A stretch of DNA of 52,947 bases from an uncultured Tateyamaria sp. (GTDB lineage: Bacteria; Pseudomonadota; Alphaproteobacteria; Rhodobacterales; Rhodobacteraceae). A program made the position numbers and the translations under genes. The stretch covers positions 1-52,947 of the forward strand of contig NZ_CANMBJ010000011.1 of NCBI RefSeq assembly GCF_947496075.1. Direction: 5' to 3'. The notes beneath the pieces are model-generated. The model saw only the letters and a list, made by a program, of their open reading frames with translations. It had not been told where the DNA came from and made no database searches. Below are positions 1-8,173 of this stretch, one piece after another (the stretch's first letter is position 1; each line of letters opens with the position of its first letter).

Positions 1-537
1 GTGGCCGTCGAAACGCTGCAGCCGGGCGACGAAATCCTGACGGCCGACGGCGGCACCACCACCGTGCGCTGGCTCGGCATCCAGCCGATCGACACGAAAA
101 CCGCGACACCGGCCAAGGCGAACCCAATCTGCTTCACCGCAGGCTCCATCGCCCCGAATGTGCCGTCGCGCGATCTGTTTGTATCGCCCGACCACGCCAT
201 GGACATCGACGGCATCCTCTACAACGCCACGGCGCTTGTGAACGGTCGCTCGATCTACCAGGTTGCGCAGATGCCGATGGATGGCTTCACCTACTACCAC
301 ATCGACACCGGGTCGCATGAGCTGGTGCTGGCCGAAGGCGCCGCGTCCGAGACCTATCTCGATGCCGTGGGCCGCGATGCGTTCATCAACGGCCACGAAC
401 AGGCGGATGCGCCGATCATCAGCGAAATGTCGGTGCCGCGCATCGTCGCGCGCCGCATGGTGCCGCAGCATGTGGTCGACGCGCTGGCGGAACGGGCCGA
501 TGCGCTGGGATACACGGCAGCCGCGAAAGTCGCCTGA
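1..537 (+). CDS. Hint_2 domain protein, C-terminal part (continues from the right end across the circle junction)
   Basis: This is the 3' part of a gene that begins at 52349 at the other end of the window. Bases 1-77 equal 52871-52947 and the frames agree, so the joined product is about 352 residues. The segment here is most of a Hint_2 (Hedgehog/intein-like) domain. It shows the conserved stretch ETLQPGDEILTADGG near the start and SPDHAMDIDG in the middle. The first Hint residue, a Cys in ATITCYLAGTG, lies in the right-end part. From the first GTG on, the protein is identical to the paralogue at 51094-52140; the DNA differs by one silent base (G489 against A52092). Hint domains catalyse self-cleavage or splicing in other proteins; activity here is not shown. 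It ends just before a strong terminator. The apparent GTG start at base 1 is only an interior codon. Confidence 0.85.
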   Translation: MAVETLQPGDEILTADGGTTTVRWLGIQPIDTKTATPAKANPICFTAGSIAPNVPSRDLFVSPDHAMDIDGILYNATALVNGRSIYQVAQMPMDGFTYYHIDTGSHELVLAEGAASETYLDAVGRDAFINGHEQADAPIISEMSVPRIVARRMVPQHVVDALAERADALGYTAAAKVA

Positions 538-561
538 TCGCCATCTTCAATTCAATGATAG

Positions 562-588
562 GGGCCTGCATCTGCGGGCCCTTTTCTT
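562..588 (+). terminator. Rho-independent terminator after the Hint gene
   Basis: A GC-rich stem (GGGCCTGC paired with GCGGGCCC, one G-T pair) closes a short loop and is followed by TTTTCTTT. It lies 25 bases after the Hint stop codon and before the TPR-sulfotransferase, so the latter probably has its own promoter. Confidence 0.75.
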
Positions 589-662
589 TATCCGGGTTGC
601 TGGTGGCGTTGCCATGACGCAGTATGCGCACAACCCAGTTTTCCAGTGCACATGAGCCAAAA

Positions 663-2501
663 ATGAATTCGTCAACACGCGCCTCCGACCAGGAGAAACT
701 CAAGCAGGTCAACGAAGAGGTCGCGCGCATCCAGCGACACCAGAACGCTGGTCGTATTGAAGACGCCGGGCAAGCCATCGACGGCTTGCTGGCCGAGCTT
801 CCCGATCACCCGCAGATCCTGCACCTGAAGGGTCTGAACCTGCTGTTGGAAGGGCACAAGGACCGCGGCCTCGCCATCCTGGAAATGGTGGTCGAGAACG
901 ACAAGGACAATGTCTGGGCCCTGATCGATTACGCCAGTTTCCTGGCCAAGAACGGTGACGTGGACAAGGCGATCCCAAAGTTCCAGGCCGCCGTCGAAAT
1001 GTCGCCGAACCTCGCGCTTGGACATGCAAACCTGGGCGCGGCCCTGGTTGTCAAGAAACGCTATGACGAGGCGATCAAGGCACTGACGCGCGCCGCCGCG
1101 TTGAATGGCGACATGCTGGATGTGCAGCTCAATCTCGCACAGGCCTTTATCCGCACCCGCCGCTTCCCACGCGCCATCGAACCCCTGTTCCGGGCACTGG
1201 CCATCGACCCGCAATCGGTGGCTGCACATGTCAACCTCGCACTTGCCCTGTTCCGGGCTGAACGGCACGAGGCGTCTGAACACCACGCCCGCCGCGCGAT
1301 CGAACTGGCGCCAGACGCCGCAGAACCATGGTTTCACCTCGGCAATACGCTGGCCGCCCTCGGGCGCATGGACAACGCCGCAGAAGCCTTCCTGAAGGTT
1401 GCGAACCGCCCCGGCACAGGCGTGCCCGCATTGGCCCGGTTGATCAACCTCCGCACGACCACGGCCGACAGTCCCGAATACAAGCTCCTGATGCGGTTTG
1501 CCGACAAGCTCGACGACATGCCGGATCAGCTGCGCGCCGATCTGCACTTTGCGATGGGCAAGGCAGCCGACGACATGGGCGACGAAAAAACGGCCATGGA
1601 CAACTACCGCAAAGGCAACGCGATCACGGCCGAGCAGCACCCCTTCAATCAGGAAAATCATACAAAACGCGAAGAACGGATGAGATCACTGGTCACGCCC
1701 GCCTTTGTGGAGCAGCACCGGGGCGCGGGCCTGCACGACGTCGCTCCCATCATCATTTGCGGCATGCCACGGTCGGGCACCACGCTCATGGACCAGATGT
1801 TCTCGCGCCACAGCAAGGTACAGGCGGGGGGTGAATTGCGGGCCGCAGGCTACGCCTTTCAGCAAAGCCCCGATCTGCTCAAGGTGCTTGAGGAGGAAGC
1901 CCCCGACAGCTCGGTGACCGACGACACGCTCACCACCTTCGCCGAACACTACCAGACCTTCCTGCACAACGAAGGGCTGCGGTCGGAATACGTGTCCGAC
2001 AAGATGCCAAACAACTACCTTTACGCCGGGGTTCTGGCCCTCGCCTTCCCCCGCGCCAAGGTGCTGATCATGCGCAGGCACCCCATGGACAACCTGCTGT
2101 CAAACTTCATGCAGAACTTCGGCCCGAACCAGCCAGCATCGACCAGCATCGAAACATTGGTGAATGTTTACAAAGAGTTCGACAAAACAGCGCTGCACCA
2201 GGTCGCCACCCTGCCCAACCAGATCCGCTTCGTGAACTACGAACAGGTTGTGGCCGATCCCGAAGGGCAAATGCGCGACATCATGGATTTTGTCGGCCTG
2301 CCCTTCGAAGACGACATGCTCGATCACACCAAATCCACACGTGCAGTCAACACGGCCTCGGTCAGCCAGGTGCGCGAGCCTATCTATTCGACCTCCGTCG
2401 CCAAATGGAAGCGCTACGGGCCCCTGCTTCAGGATATGGCTGAGCAGTTGGGAGATCACCTGTCAGCCGAAGATCGACGCATATGCGGACTGGACAGCTA
2501 G
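663..2501 (+). CDS. TPR repeat-sulfotransferase fusion protein
   Basis: The N-terminal ~330 residues are tandem tetratricopeptide repeats (signatures such as LGHANLGAALVVKKRYDEAI and AEPWFHLGNTLAALGRMDNA). The C-terminal ~260 residues are a sulfotransferase. The 5'-phosphosulfate binding loop GMPRSGTTLMDQMFSRH lies near residue 365, and a 3'-phosphate region (KVLIMRRHPMDN) follows. TPR-sulfotransferases of this build are common in alphaproteobacteria; they are expected to move sulfate from PAPS to a carbohydrate or protein acceptor bound through the TPR scaffold. An in-frame ATG at 624 would add 13 residues. I prefer 663 because the extra residues are not protein-like, but neither start has a clear ribosome site. 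The gene stands alone between a terminator and the convergent replication initiator, 20 bases away. Confidence 0.85.
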   Translation: MNSSTRASDQEKLKQVNEEVARIQRHQNAGRIEDAGQAIDGLLAELPDHPQILHLKGLNLLLEGHKDRGLAILEMVVENDKDNVWALIDYASFLAKNGDVDKAIPKFQAAVEMSPNLALGHANLGAALVVKKRYDEAIKALTRAAALNGDMLDVQLNLAQAFIRTRRFPRAIEPLFRALAIDPQSVAAHVNLALALFRAERHEASEHHARRAIELAPDAAEPWFHLGNTLAALGRMDNAAEAFLKVANRPGTGVPALARLINLRTTTADSPEYKLLMRFADKLDDMPDQLRADLHFAMGKAADDMGDEKTAMDNYRKGNAITAEQHPFNQENHTKREERMRSLVTPAFVEQHRGAGLHDVAPIIICGMPRSGTTLMDQMFSRHSKVQAGGELRAAGYAFQQSPDLLKVLEEEAPDSSVTDDTLTTFAEHYQTFLHNEGLRSEYVSDKMPNNYLYAGVLALAFPRAKVLIMRRHPMDNLLSNFMQNFGPNQPASTSIETLVNVYKEFDKTALHQVATLPNQIRFVNYEQVVADPEGQMRDIMDFVGLPFEDDMLDHTKSTRAVNTASVSQVREPIYSTSVAKWKRYGPLLQDMAEQLGDHLSAEDRRICGLDS

Positions 2502-2521
2502 GCCGCGTTCCCGGCCTTAGA

Positions 2522-3793
2522 TCAGGCGCCCAGATCCTCGAAGGCTCCGGGCACCAAATCCTCCCAGAACTCCACCATCCGCGGGGCACACAGGGCTGAC
2601 GCCCAGCCAAGACGCGCAAATTCACTGCGCATCAAATCGTCCTCCAGCCAACTCAGAAACAGCCGCCGATCCGCATCCCGTTGCGTCGGCGTCCGCCCGG
2701 CCACCAACTCCTGCACGCGGGCCATTGTTGCAGCACGCACGCGCCGCTCCTGTGCCACCTCGGCCTCTCTGCGGGTCTCGGCTTCGGTCTTTTCGGACAA
2801 CGCGACATCCCGGGCCTCTGCCGCTGCCACAGCTTCTGCACTAGGCTCCGGGGGCATTGGCGCGGAATAGTCATCGCGCAAGGCCGCACTCAGGTAGCGG
2901 ACCGGACTCTCAACACCCCCCCTACCCTTCAGATACGCGATCTTCTCCGACACATAATCTTCGCCGTGCTCCGAAATCCACTGTCGGGCCAGCCGATCAC
3001 TCACACCCAGATCAATCAACGCGGCATAGACCGGCCCTTGCCGCACCCCTGCCCCATCGTCGATGTCCAACATGGCAAGCTGCGGGTTCTCCTTGATCAG
3101 GAACCGTATCTCCGACACCTGCCGCCCCATCTTGTGCAGCTCCGGCGTGATCATGATGTTCGACGTCTTGTTGACCTCGGCCACCGCCGGTTTGATGACC
3201 TTGGCGTTCAGATGCTTGAAACTCTCGTAATAGGCACTGCCATCCACGCCCATCAGGCGGCGAAACAAATCCAGCGGCCACCAGCCTGTCGACCCGGTGC
3301 GCACGAACCGATAACAGTTTTCATACAGCGCCAGGGCATGGCCCGAGGTAAAACGGCGCTGAATGTTTAGATTGATCAGGGCAAAGACCTTTGGGTCATG
3401 CAGCTTCTCGGCCAAAGCTGGGGAATAAGCATATTCACACACGCCCCCCGACAGCTTGGCATAGGACAGCAGCGCCGAAACGCCCCATTCCTGCCGCCCG
3501 TTCGCATCCAGCATATCCCACTCGGCAGTCGTCTCTGCGAGGCTGCGTAGAGACTGTTTCAGCGTCTCCATGTCGTTCGAATTGTACCCGACCATCATGC
3601 ACAGCGTCCGTGCATCGATCTGGTGCTTGGTCTTGGTGACCAACCCGTCATACGCATTCAGCAGCAGCACGTTGCTCAGCTTGCGCTGCAAAAGGGTCAG
3701 CTTGCCGGACACGTGGATCGCGGCCACGTTCTTTTTGACGGATTGCCGCCGCAGCGCACCGGTTAAGGTGTCATGGGGTATGGGCGCTTGCAT
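2522..3793 (-). CDS. Rep_3-like plasmid replication initiator
   Basis: The 423-residue protein has the pattern of Rep_3 superfamily initiators, two winged-helix domains that bind iterons. I see LTLLQRKLSNVLLLNAYD early on (~residue 33), FRRLMGVDGSAYYESFKHLN in the middle, then VIKPAVAEVNKTSNI, typical of the second winged helix. The C-terminal ~100 residues are charged, rich in Ala, Glu and Arg, and probably helical. It is transcribed away from a 574-bp region that carries five 22-bp iterons, with inverted copies close to its own start, as in plasmids whose initiator represses itself. The ATG at 3793 is the first start in an intact frame. The exact class in the roseobacter replicon scheme (RepA- or RepB-type) cannot be fixed without a tree. 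Confidence 0.85.
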   Translation of the reverse strand: MQAPIPHDTLTGALRRQSVKKNVAAIHVSGKLTLLQRKLSNVLLLNAYDGLVTKTKHQIDARTLCMMVGYNSNDMETLKQSLRSLAETTAEWDMLDANGRQEWGVSALLSYAKLSGGVCEYAYSPALAEKLHDPKVFALINLNIQRRFTSGHALALYENCYRFVRTGSTGWWPLDLFRRLMGVDGSAYYESFKHLNAKVIKPAVAEVNKTSNIMITPELHKMGRQVSEIRFLIKENPQLAMLDIDDGAGVRQGPVYAALIDLGVSDRLARQWISEHGEDYVSEKIAYLKGRGGVESPVRYLSAALRDDYSAPMPPEPSAEAVAAAEARDVALSEKTEAETRREAEVAQERRVRAATMARVQELVAGRTPTQRDADRRLFLSWLEDDLMRSEFARLGWASALCAPRMVEFWEDLVPGAFEDLGA

Positions 3794-3881
3794 GGGTCAC
3801 TGCTCTCATTACCTCGAATCCCGCTCTTGCGGCGGTATTGCTCTGCAGTATGACATAGAAAGGTGCCCGCGCCCAATCTTT

Positions 3882-3932
3882 CTTCAGGGACCCAAATACG
3901 GGATGGCGCGGTCCTGCAAACGGGTACCCAAA
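3882..3932 (-). promoter_or_regulatory. Inverted iteron-like copies at the rep promoter (candidate operator)
   Basis: On the minus strand this stretch holds two sequences resembling the plus-strand iterons at 4019-4128: GTATTTGGGTCCCTGAAG and CTTTGGGTACCCGTTTGCAG, compared with the iteron core ATTCGGGTTCCCTTTG. They lie 90-140 bases upstream of the rep start and in opposite orientation to the main array. In Rep_3 plasmids such inverted half-sites commonly act as the operator by which Rep dimers repress rep. The match is partial. Confidence 0.4.
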
Positions 3933-3952
3933 GGGAGGACAGTGGGTAAGTC

Positions 3953-3961
3953 TGGGGATAA
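3953..3961 (+). promoter_or_regulatory. DnaA-box-like site in the origin
   Basis: TGGGGATAA matches the DnaA box TGTGGATAA at 8 of 9 positions and lies between rep and the iteron array, where iteron plasmids often carry a DnaA box. A single near-match in 570 bp may be chance. Confidence 0.35.
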
Positions 3962-4018
3962 CTTGACCATCCGAGTCGCAAACACCCCAGAAAAAGCGTC
4001 TCTAATCAAGGGCCACCG

Positions 4019-4128
4019 CATTCAGGCGCCCCTGCCCCTGCGAATCGGCACCCCTTGTCCCGCACATGGGTCCCTATCATCCTGTATTCGGGTTCCCTTT
4101 GTCCTGCATAGTGGCACCGAAGTGCATT
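4019..4128 (+). repeat. Replication origin iterons, five direct repeats of 22 bp
   Basis: Five consecutive 22-bp windows, starting at 4019, 4041, 4063, 4085 and 4107, align with a GG pair recurring exactly every 22 bases (4025, 4047, 4069, 4091, 4113). The shared core reads roughly ATTCGGG, then one or two variable bases, then CCC, with TTGTCCTG at the right side; the fourth unit is closest to it and the fifth most diverged. A 22-bp period, two helical turns, is typical of iterons bound by Rep_3 initiators. The array lies between the divergent rep and parA genes, just before an AT-rich stretch. I read this as the origin of replication. Confidence 0.7.
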
Positions 4129-4220
4129 TAAGCATTTGTTCTGGATATATTTTTCTGAGCCAAAGATTCCAAATTAGATCAAAGATCAACAAGTTTATGC
4201 TGTCTCTTTTTCAGTATGAT
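4125..4220. other. AT-rich stretch next to the iterons (candidate DNA-unwinding element)
   Basis: This ~95-bp stretch is far richer in A and T than its surroundings (for example GGATATATTTTTCTG and CCAAATTAGATCAAAG). It contains two GATC motifs close together. Its place directly beside the iterons fits the region where an origin opens. The function is inferred from position and composition only. Confidence 0.45.
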
Positions 4221-4237
4221 ACAGTGATGGAAACTCG

Positions 4238-4255
4238 GGTTTCGCAGGCGAAACC
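4238..4255. promoter_or_regulatory. parS: parS-like centromere site 1, upstream of parA
   Basis: GGTTTCGCAGGCGAAACC is an 8+8 bp perfect palindrome around two central bases. Near-identical palindromes occur at 5821 (inside parB) and 6857 (just after parB). All contain the GTT...AAC outer bases seen in ParB/RepB-type parS sites. Three copies flanking and penetrating parAB point to ParB binding, for partition and perhaps for autoregulation of the parA promoter 112 bases downstream. Confidence 0.65.
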
Positions 4256-4367
4256 TCCCAACAGCCGAAAATATGTCCCTCTTCTTTGCGATTCACTTGT
4301 TGCGCAAGATGTGCGATGATTTGCCCGATAACATCGAAAAAAGATGATCTAGGCAAGGCAGCAGTAC

Positions 4368-5768
4368 ATGGACCGAAAGTCTGACACCCCCCTCCCACCG
4401 TATTTTAATCTCGACCCACAGGCCGCCGCTGGCAAGTTGAGCGATCCTGTCGACACCGCCCGATTCGCCAAGGCCGCTGCCTTTGCGGGTCGTGGCCGCG
4501 ATGATCTGGCCAAGCGTGGGTATGCTCCCGATGGGCGCAAGAAGCTGCGCAAGTTCTCGACTTGGGAAGTCTGCCGCTATCTGATCCCCGTGGCCCCGGC
4601 CCATTTGCGACGCGTGCTGAACAAGAATCCCGATCTGCCGCAGGGCGAGGGTCAGGGCAGCGCGAAATGGTTCAGTCTCGAAGAGATACTGACGCTGCGC
4701 GACCATTTCGCGTCCGAAGGGGTCAGCACCAAGGAATACCGCCCCTATCGCCCCGAAGGCCTGCCGGCCAAGGTCGTCGCCGTCGCCAACTTCAAGGGTG
4801 GTGTGGGCAAGACAAGCACCGCCGCGCATCTGGCCATGTCAGCGGCCCTGGATGGGTACAAAGTGCTTGTGGTGGACCTTGACAGTCAGGGGTCCATGAC
4901 CTCGATCATGGGCGGCAACGTCGAGGATGAATGGCAGACCGTATTCCCCCTCCTCGCCCGTGATTACGCCACCCAGTTGCAAGCCGAAAACCGGGTGCGC
5001 GCAGCCGCTGGTGATCCCGAGTTTCCGCTGGACGAAACCCTGACCGAAGCGCTGGAGGTTTCGCTGCGAAACGTGGTCCAGAAAACCCACTGGACCAACA
5101 TTGATCTGATCGGCGCACAGTTGAACCTGTACTGGGCGGAATTTCAGATTCCAGTCTGGCGCATGAACCTGCGCAACTGGCAGCTTTGGGACGCCCTTAA
5201 CAACGCCCTGGATGATGGCGGTGCGCTGGATGAATACGACGTCATCCTGCTCGATACGCCCCCGGCACTTGGCTACCTGACGATCAATGCTCTGGCCGCC
5301 GCCGACATCATTCTGGTGCCCCTTGGTGCCTCGTTCCTTGAGTTCGATTCCACCGGCCGTTTCTTTGATATGCTCTACTCCACATTCGCCTCGATCGAGG
5401 ATGGAGAGAACGCCGCAAGACGGCGTGCAGGGCTGCCGGAAATGAAGTTTGAATGGGATGTGGTGCGGGCGATCATCACCCGGTTTGACGCCAGCCAACA
5501 GACCGATCTGGCCAACGTCATTCAGGCCTATTTCGGCGATATGACCAACGCCTATCGGCAGGAATACACCTCCATGGTGGGCCAGGCGGGTGAGAGTGTG
5601 AGCGGGATTTACGAGGCGGATTACCGCGATTTCAACCGCACCACATATGTCCGGGGGCGAGAGACGTTTGACCGGACGTATGCCGAGTTCAAGGAGATCC
5701 TGCTGGGGTCCTGGTGGCGCGATGACCAGGAGCGGAAGGCGGCTGAACAGGAGGTAGCCAATGGCTAA
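4368..5768 (+). CDS. parA: Plasmid partition ATPase ParA (type Ia)
   Basis: A 466-residue Walker-type ATPase that drives plasmid segregation. The ~130-residue N-terminal extension contains a MerR-like DNA-binding region (FSTWEVCRYLIPVAPAHLRR, SLEEILTLRDHF), which marks type Ia ParA and usually serves autorepression. The deviant Walker A motif KGGVGKTST is near residue 142, VLVVDLDSQGSMT near 166, and the Walker B-like DVILLDTPPALG near 300. The gene overlaps parB by 8 bases (ATGGCTAA), so the two are translationally coupled. It diverges from rep, with the origin between, the usual arrangement of roseobacter plasmids. The ATG at 4368 has only a weak ribosome site. Confidence 0.95.
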   Translation: MDRKSDTPLPPYFNLDPQAAAGKLSDPVDTARFAKAAAFAGRGRDDLAKRGYAPDGRKKLRKFSTWEVCRYLIPVAPAHLRRVLNKNPDLPQGEGQGSAKWFSLEEILTLRDHFASEGVSTKEYRPYRPEGLPAKVVAVANFKGGVGKTSTAAHLAMSAALDGYKVLVVDLDSQGSMTSIMGGNVEDEWQTVFPLLARDYATQLQAENRVRAAAGDPEFPLDETLTEALEVSLRNVVQKTHWTNIDLIGAQLNLYWAEFQIPVWRMNLRNWQLWDALNNALDDGGALDEYDVILLDTPPALGYLTINALAAADIILVPLGASFLEFDSTGRFFDMLYSTFASIEDGENAARRRAGLPEMKFEWDVVRAIITRFDASQQTDLANVIQAYFGDMTNAYRQEYTSMVGQAGESVSGIYEADYRDFNRTTYVRGRETFDRTYAEFKEILLGSWWRDDQERKAAEQEVANG

Positions 5769-6843
5769 GCGCAGACAGTTGGAGGTGCCCTCGGCCGAGG
5801 CGCTGAAGGAGATCGAGGAAGGTTTCGCGCGCGAAACCCCCGGTCCGACCCGACGTGCACCCATTGCGGATGTCGCCGCGGATGCAGCCCTGCACGCCGA
5901 TCCACGGCCTCTGGCGGATCGCGAGGATCAGGCCCGCACGGCAGCGGAAATCGAGGCGTTCAAGGATGCCAAGGCGCGGGGTTTGGTGGCGGTCGAACTG
6001 CCCATCGAAGAGATACGCGCCGATGCCTTAAGTCGGGACCGGGTGGGGCTGAACGAAGAGGACATGGCCGAGCTGCGCCGGTCCATTGCGGATCATGGCT
6101 TGCGTTTGCCCATCGAAGTGTTTGAGCCGTCGAACCCGGAAGGGGCGGGCAAGTATGCCCTGATTTCCGGCTTCCGCAGATTGGCGGCGGTGCGCGAGTT
6201 AAACGAACTTTCGGGCGGTCAGAGACACCAGACGATCCCGGCCTTTGTTCGGTCGCCCGACAGTCTGGCCGCGGCTGTTGTCGCCATGATCGAGGAGAAT
6301 GAAATCCGATCAGGGCTGAGCCAATACGAGCGGGGCAGGGCGGCTGCAGTGGCCGTGCATGAGGGTGTCTTTGCTTCGGTGGACGAAGCCGTCGGAACGC
6401 TGTTTTCTTCGGCCTCGAAAGCGAAGCGATCCAAGATACGATCCTTTGCGCTTGTCCACGAGGAGCTGGGGGACATGCTGCGCTTTGGTCCCGATCTGAG
6501 CGAACGTCAGTGCCTGCGTGTGGCAGCTGGTCTGAGGGCAGGGCAAAGCGAAAACATGCGGCAGGCGCTTGAGAGCCATGCCATCGGCAATGCCGACGAT
6601 GAATGGGCGGTTCTGGAGCCGCTGATCGAGACCATTGAGGGCATGGCCCCGGACCCCAGCCGCGGCGGGCGGCCCCGCAAGGTTGTGGAGCGATCTGCGC
6701 CAGTGCGGCTGGCCAACAAGGTCACGATGGAGCGGGTCCAGACCGAAGATGGCTTTGCCATTCGGCTGCGGGGACCGCATGTGAACGAAGAGCTGATCGA
6801 ACAGGTCATGGATCGGATCAAATATCTGCTTGAAGAGATTTGA
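5761..6843 (+). CDS. parB: Plasmid partition protein ParB
   Basis: A 360-residue centromere-binding protein. The ParB N-terminal nuclease-like domain runs from about residue 80 to 150 (LPIEEIRAD..., NEEDMAELRRSIADHGL, YALISGFRRLAAVREL). The central helix-turn-helix region follows at about 180-265 (SGLSQYERGRAAA..., LSERQCLRVAAGL). The C-terminal end is the probable dimerisation part (NEELIEQVMDRIKYLLEEI). It loads onto parS-like palindromes at 4238, 5821 and 6857. The second of these is part of its own coding sequence (codons 21-26, GFARET), so DNA and protein constraints overlap there. It is coupled to parA by an 8-base overlap and followed at once by a parS-like palindrome that could also end transcription. 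Confidence 0.93.
   Translation: MAKRRQLEVPSAEALKEIEEGFARETPGPTRRAPIADVAADAALHADPRPLADREDQARTAAEIEAFKDAKARGLVAVELPIEEIRADALSRDRVGLNEEDMAELRRSIADHGLRLPIEVFEPSNPEGAGKYALISGFRRLAAVRELNELSGGQRHQTIPAFVRSPDSLAAAVVAMIEENEIRSGLSQYERGRAAAVAVHEGVFASVDEAVGTLFSSASKAKRSKIRSFALVHEELGDMLRFGPDLSERQCLRVAAGLRAGQSENMRQALESHAIGNADDEWAVLEPLIETIEGMAPDPSRGGRPRKVVERSAPVRLANKVTMERVQTEDGFAIRLRGPHVNEELIEQVMDRIKYLLEEI
5821..5838. promoter_or_regulatory. parS: parS-like site 2, inside the parB coding sequence
   Basis: GGTTTCGCGCGCGAAACC is a perfect 18-bp palindrome and exactly fits GTT-N4-GC-N4-AAC, the symmetrical form reported for RepB/ParB centromeres. It lies 60 bases into parB and is translated as Gly-Phe-Ala-Arg-Glu-Thr. 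Confidence 0.65.
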
Positions 6844-6853
6844 AGCCGGGGCA

Positions 6854-6880
6854 GGGGGTTTCGCGTGCGAAACCCCCTTT
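6854..6880 (+). promoter_or_regulatory. parS: parS-like site 3 (6857-6874), also a possible parAB terminator
   Basis: The core GGTTTCGCGTGCGAAACC is the third copy of the motif. Here the symmetry extends to five G and five C at the flanks (24-bp palindrome) and TTT follows. It sits 10 bases after the parB stop. It may serve both as centromere and as weak intrinsic terminator. Confidence 0.6.
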
Positions 6881-7240
6881 GTCTTGTGACGACTCGAACT
6901 CGTTTGCACGTGCGAGCAGAGCAAAAAAGCCCCTGTTAGAGACTGTTTTGCCAGATATCAGGTGTTCGCAGACATTAAATGTTCTCTATGTGTTCTTAAT
7001 TCTCTTGTCCGAGATGTAGATGCCGAAGTCCGCTTTTAGGGGTGCTGACCGCCTGTCATCATCAGAGAGGCCGATTTTAAGCCTGTAGAGAGCCAGCTTG
7101 GTCATTCTGGCGGGCAGGGGCGATAGCGGCAAAAGGCGCGTCTGAGGGCCGTTTTCTGGGCCTCAGACGCTGGGTTGGGACCGACCACACCCAAGGTCGT
7201 TGTCCTATGGGCGGCGTAAAGAGGGTAGGGGGCCTGCGAC
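6881..7240. other. Intergenic region after parB, no gene recognised
   Basis: About 360 bp between parB and the convergent methyltransferase gene. I find no convincing open frame. It holds an AT-rich patch near 6930-7010 and one strong inverted repeat at 7138-7170, listed separately. It could be non-coding plasmid maintenance sequence or eroded DNA; nothing decides between these. Confidence 0.5.
7131..7170 (-). terminator. Inverted repeat, probable terminator of the methyltransferase gene
   Basis: GCGTCTGAGG at 7138-7147 pairs with CCTCAGACGC at 7161-7170, a perfect 10-bp stem. On the minus strand the hairpin is followed by GCCTTTTGCC, so it fits a modest intrinsic terminator for the minus-strand gene ending at 7241. 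The gap of 70 bases to that gene and the short T-run keep this tentative. Confidence 0.5.
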
Positions 7241-7963
7241 TTAGCTGGTCCGCGCGTCGATCCAGGTCACCGCATCGCCCCATTCACACAGCGGCAGACG
7301 GTCGACATTCTCGTAGAGCCAGCCGAAGCGTTGGGGCAGCAATTCGGCTTCCATGTCAACCAGCGGATCGGCATCCGCGTCTGCTTGCAACAAGCCAACA
7401 CCATGGTCGATCAGGATCAGTTTGAAGTGCAGCCCGCGTGTGGCTGCGATTTCCACGGCGACTTTCCAGACATCGCCCGTCCAGCCGAGGTTCATGCGCG
7501 GCATATGTTCCTGTTTCCAGTTCACCGGCATCAGGTCGTGCAACGCGATCCAGCCGCCGGGCTTCAAGCAGGCCAGCGCATTCACCACATCGCGGTGGAC
7601 CTGGGTGTATTCGTGCAACCCGTCGATCCAGACGAAATCGAACTGCTTGGTGTTTGTCGCGAAAAAGTCGTCAGAGGTCATGCGGACGGTGCCGCCTTTG
7701 ACCGGGTCCACGCCTGTCTTGTCACCGACGGGCAGCGCGTCAAACAGGTCGTTCGATCCGCAGCCCACTTCAAGATAGGCGCAGTCCATCGGCAGTTTGC
7801 GCAAAACGTAGTTCACCAGTGCGATGCGATTGTGGTGCGTGCCTTTCCAGTGCCATTTGAAGCCGCGCGGGTAGGCGGCGTGCTGGAAGTGTTCTGCGAT
7901 CTGGCGGCGGCCTTCCCCGTCCAACTCTTCAAAGGGTACTTGCAGAAAATCGGGGGTCGTCAT
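7241..7963 (-). CDS. Class I SAM-dependent methyltransferase
   Basis: A 240-residue protein with the Rossmann-type methyltransferase fold. Motif I is YLEVGCGSNDLFDAL, near residue 63. An acidic residue after the second strand (GVDPVKGGT) is followed by FDFVWIDGLHEY and the post-motif LKPGGWIALHDLMP. The pattern resembles the Methyltransf_24-type enzymes found in surface polysaccharide clusters; the substrate is unknown. I chose the ATG at 7963 over the TTG at 7981 because AAAGGA sits six bases upstream of it. It is monocistronic, reading toward parB. Its nearest neighbours do not specify a pathway, but the plasmid as a whole suggests methylation of a glycan. Confidence 0.8.
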   Translation of the reverse strand: MTTPDFLQVPFEELDGEGRRQIAEHFQHAAYPRGFKWHWKGTHHNRIALVNYVLRKLPMDCAYLEVGCGSNDLFDALPVGDKTGVDPVKGGTVRMTSDDFFATNTKQFDFVWIDGLHEYTQVHRDVVNALACLKPGGWIALHDLMPVNWKQEHMPRMNLGWTGDVWKVAVEIAATRGLHFKLILIDHGVGLLQADADADPLVDMEAELLPQRFGWLYENVDRLPLCEWGDAVTWIDARTS

Positions 7964-8093
7964 GGTCGTTCCTTTGCACAATGCGCTGTCGCCTGTTGGC
8001 GTGTCGCGCAGATGTTAAGGTGGCGCGGCGGTGCACGCCAGAGGGGTTTTTTGCAGGTCATGCCGGGTCGCGGTTTGGTGCCAACGCAGATGC

Positions 8094-8127
8094 AAAAAGG
8101 GCGCAGTCGTTTTAAGCAACTGCGCCC
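8094..8127 (-). terminator. Rho-independent terminator of the RTX gene
   Basis: On the minus strand, GGGCGCAGT and its complement ACTGCGCCC (8099-8107 and 8119-8127) form a nine-pair stem followed by TTTTT (8094-8098). It lies 47 bases beyond the RTX stop codon. Confidence 0.75.
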
Positions 8128-8173
8128 CAGATCATGTTTTCTTACAATGGCTTAGCCCATTGACAAGTCGTCG

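Noticed and set aside
1..537. A separate short Hint gene starting with GTG at base 1
   Set aside because: The GTG is an interior codon: the same codon in the paralogue (51604) lies 170 codons after its ATG, and the Hint Cys is upstream of it.
3570..4319. A plus-strand frame through the start of rep and the origin
   Set aside because: It runs across the iterons and AT-rich stretch and has no domain; the end part is non-coding by composition.
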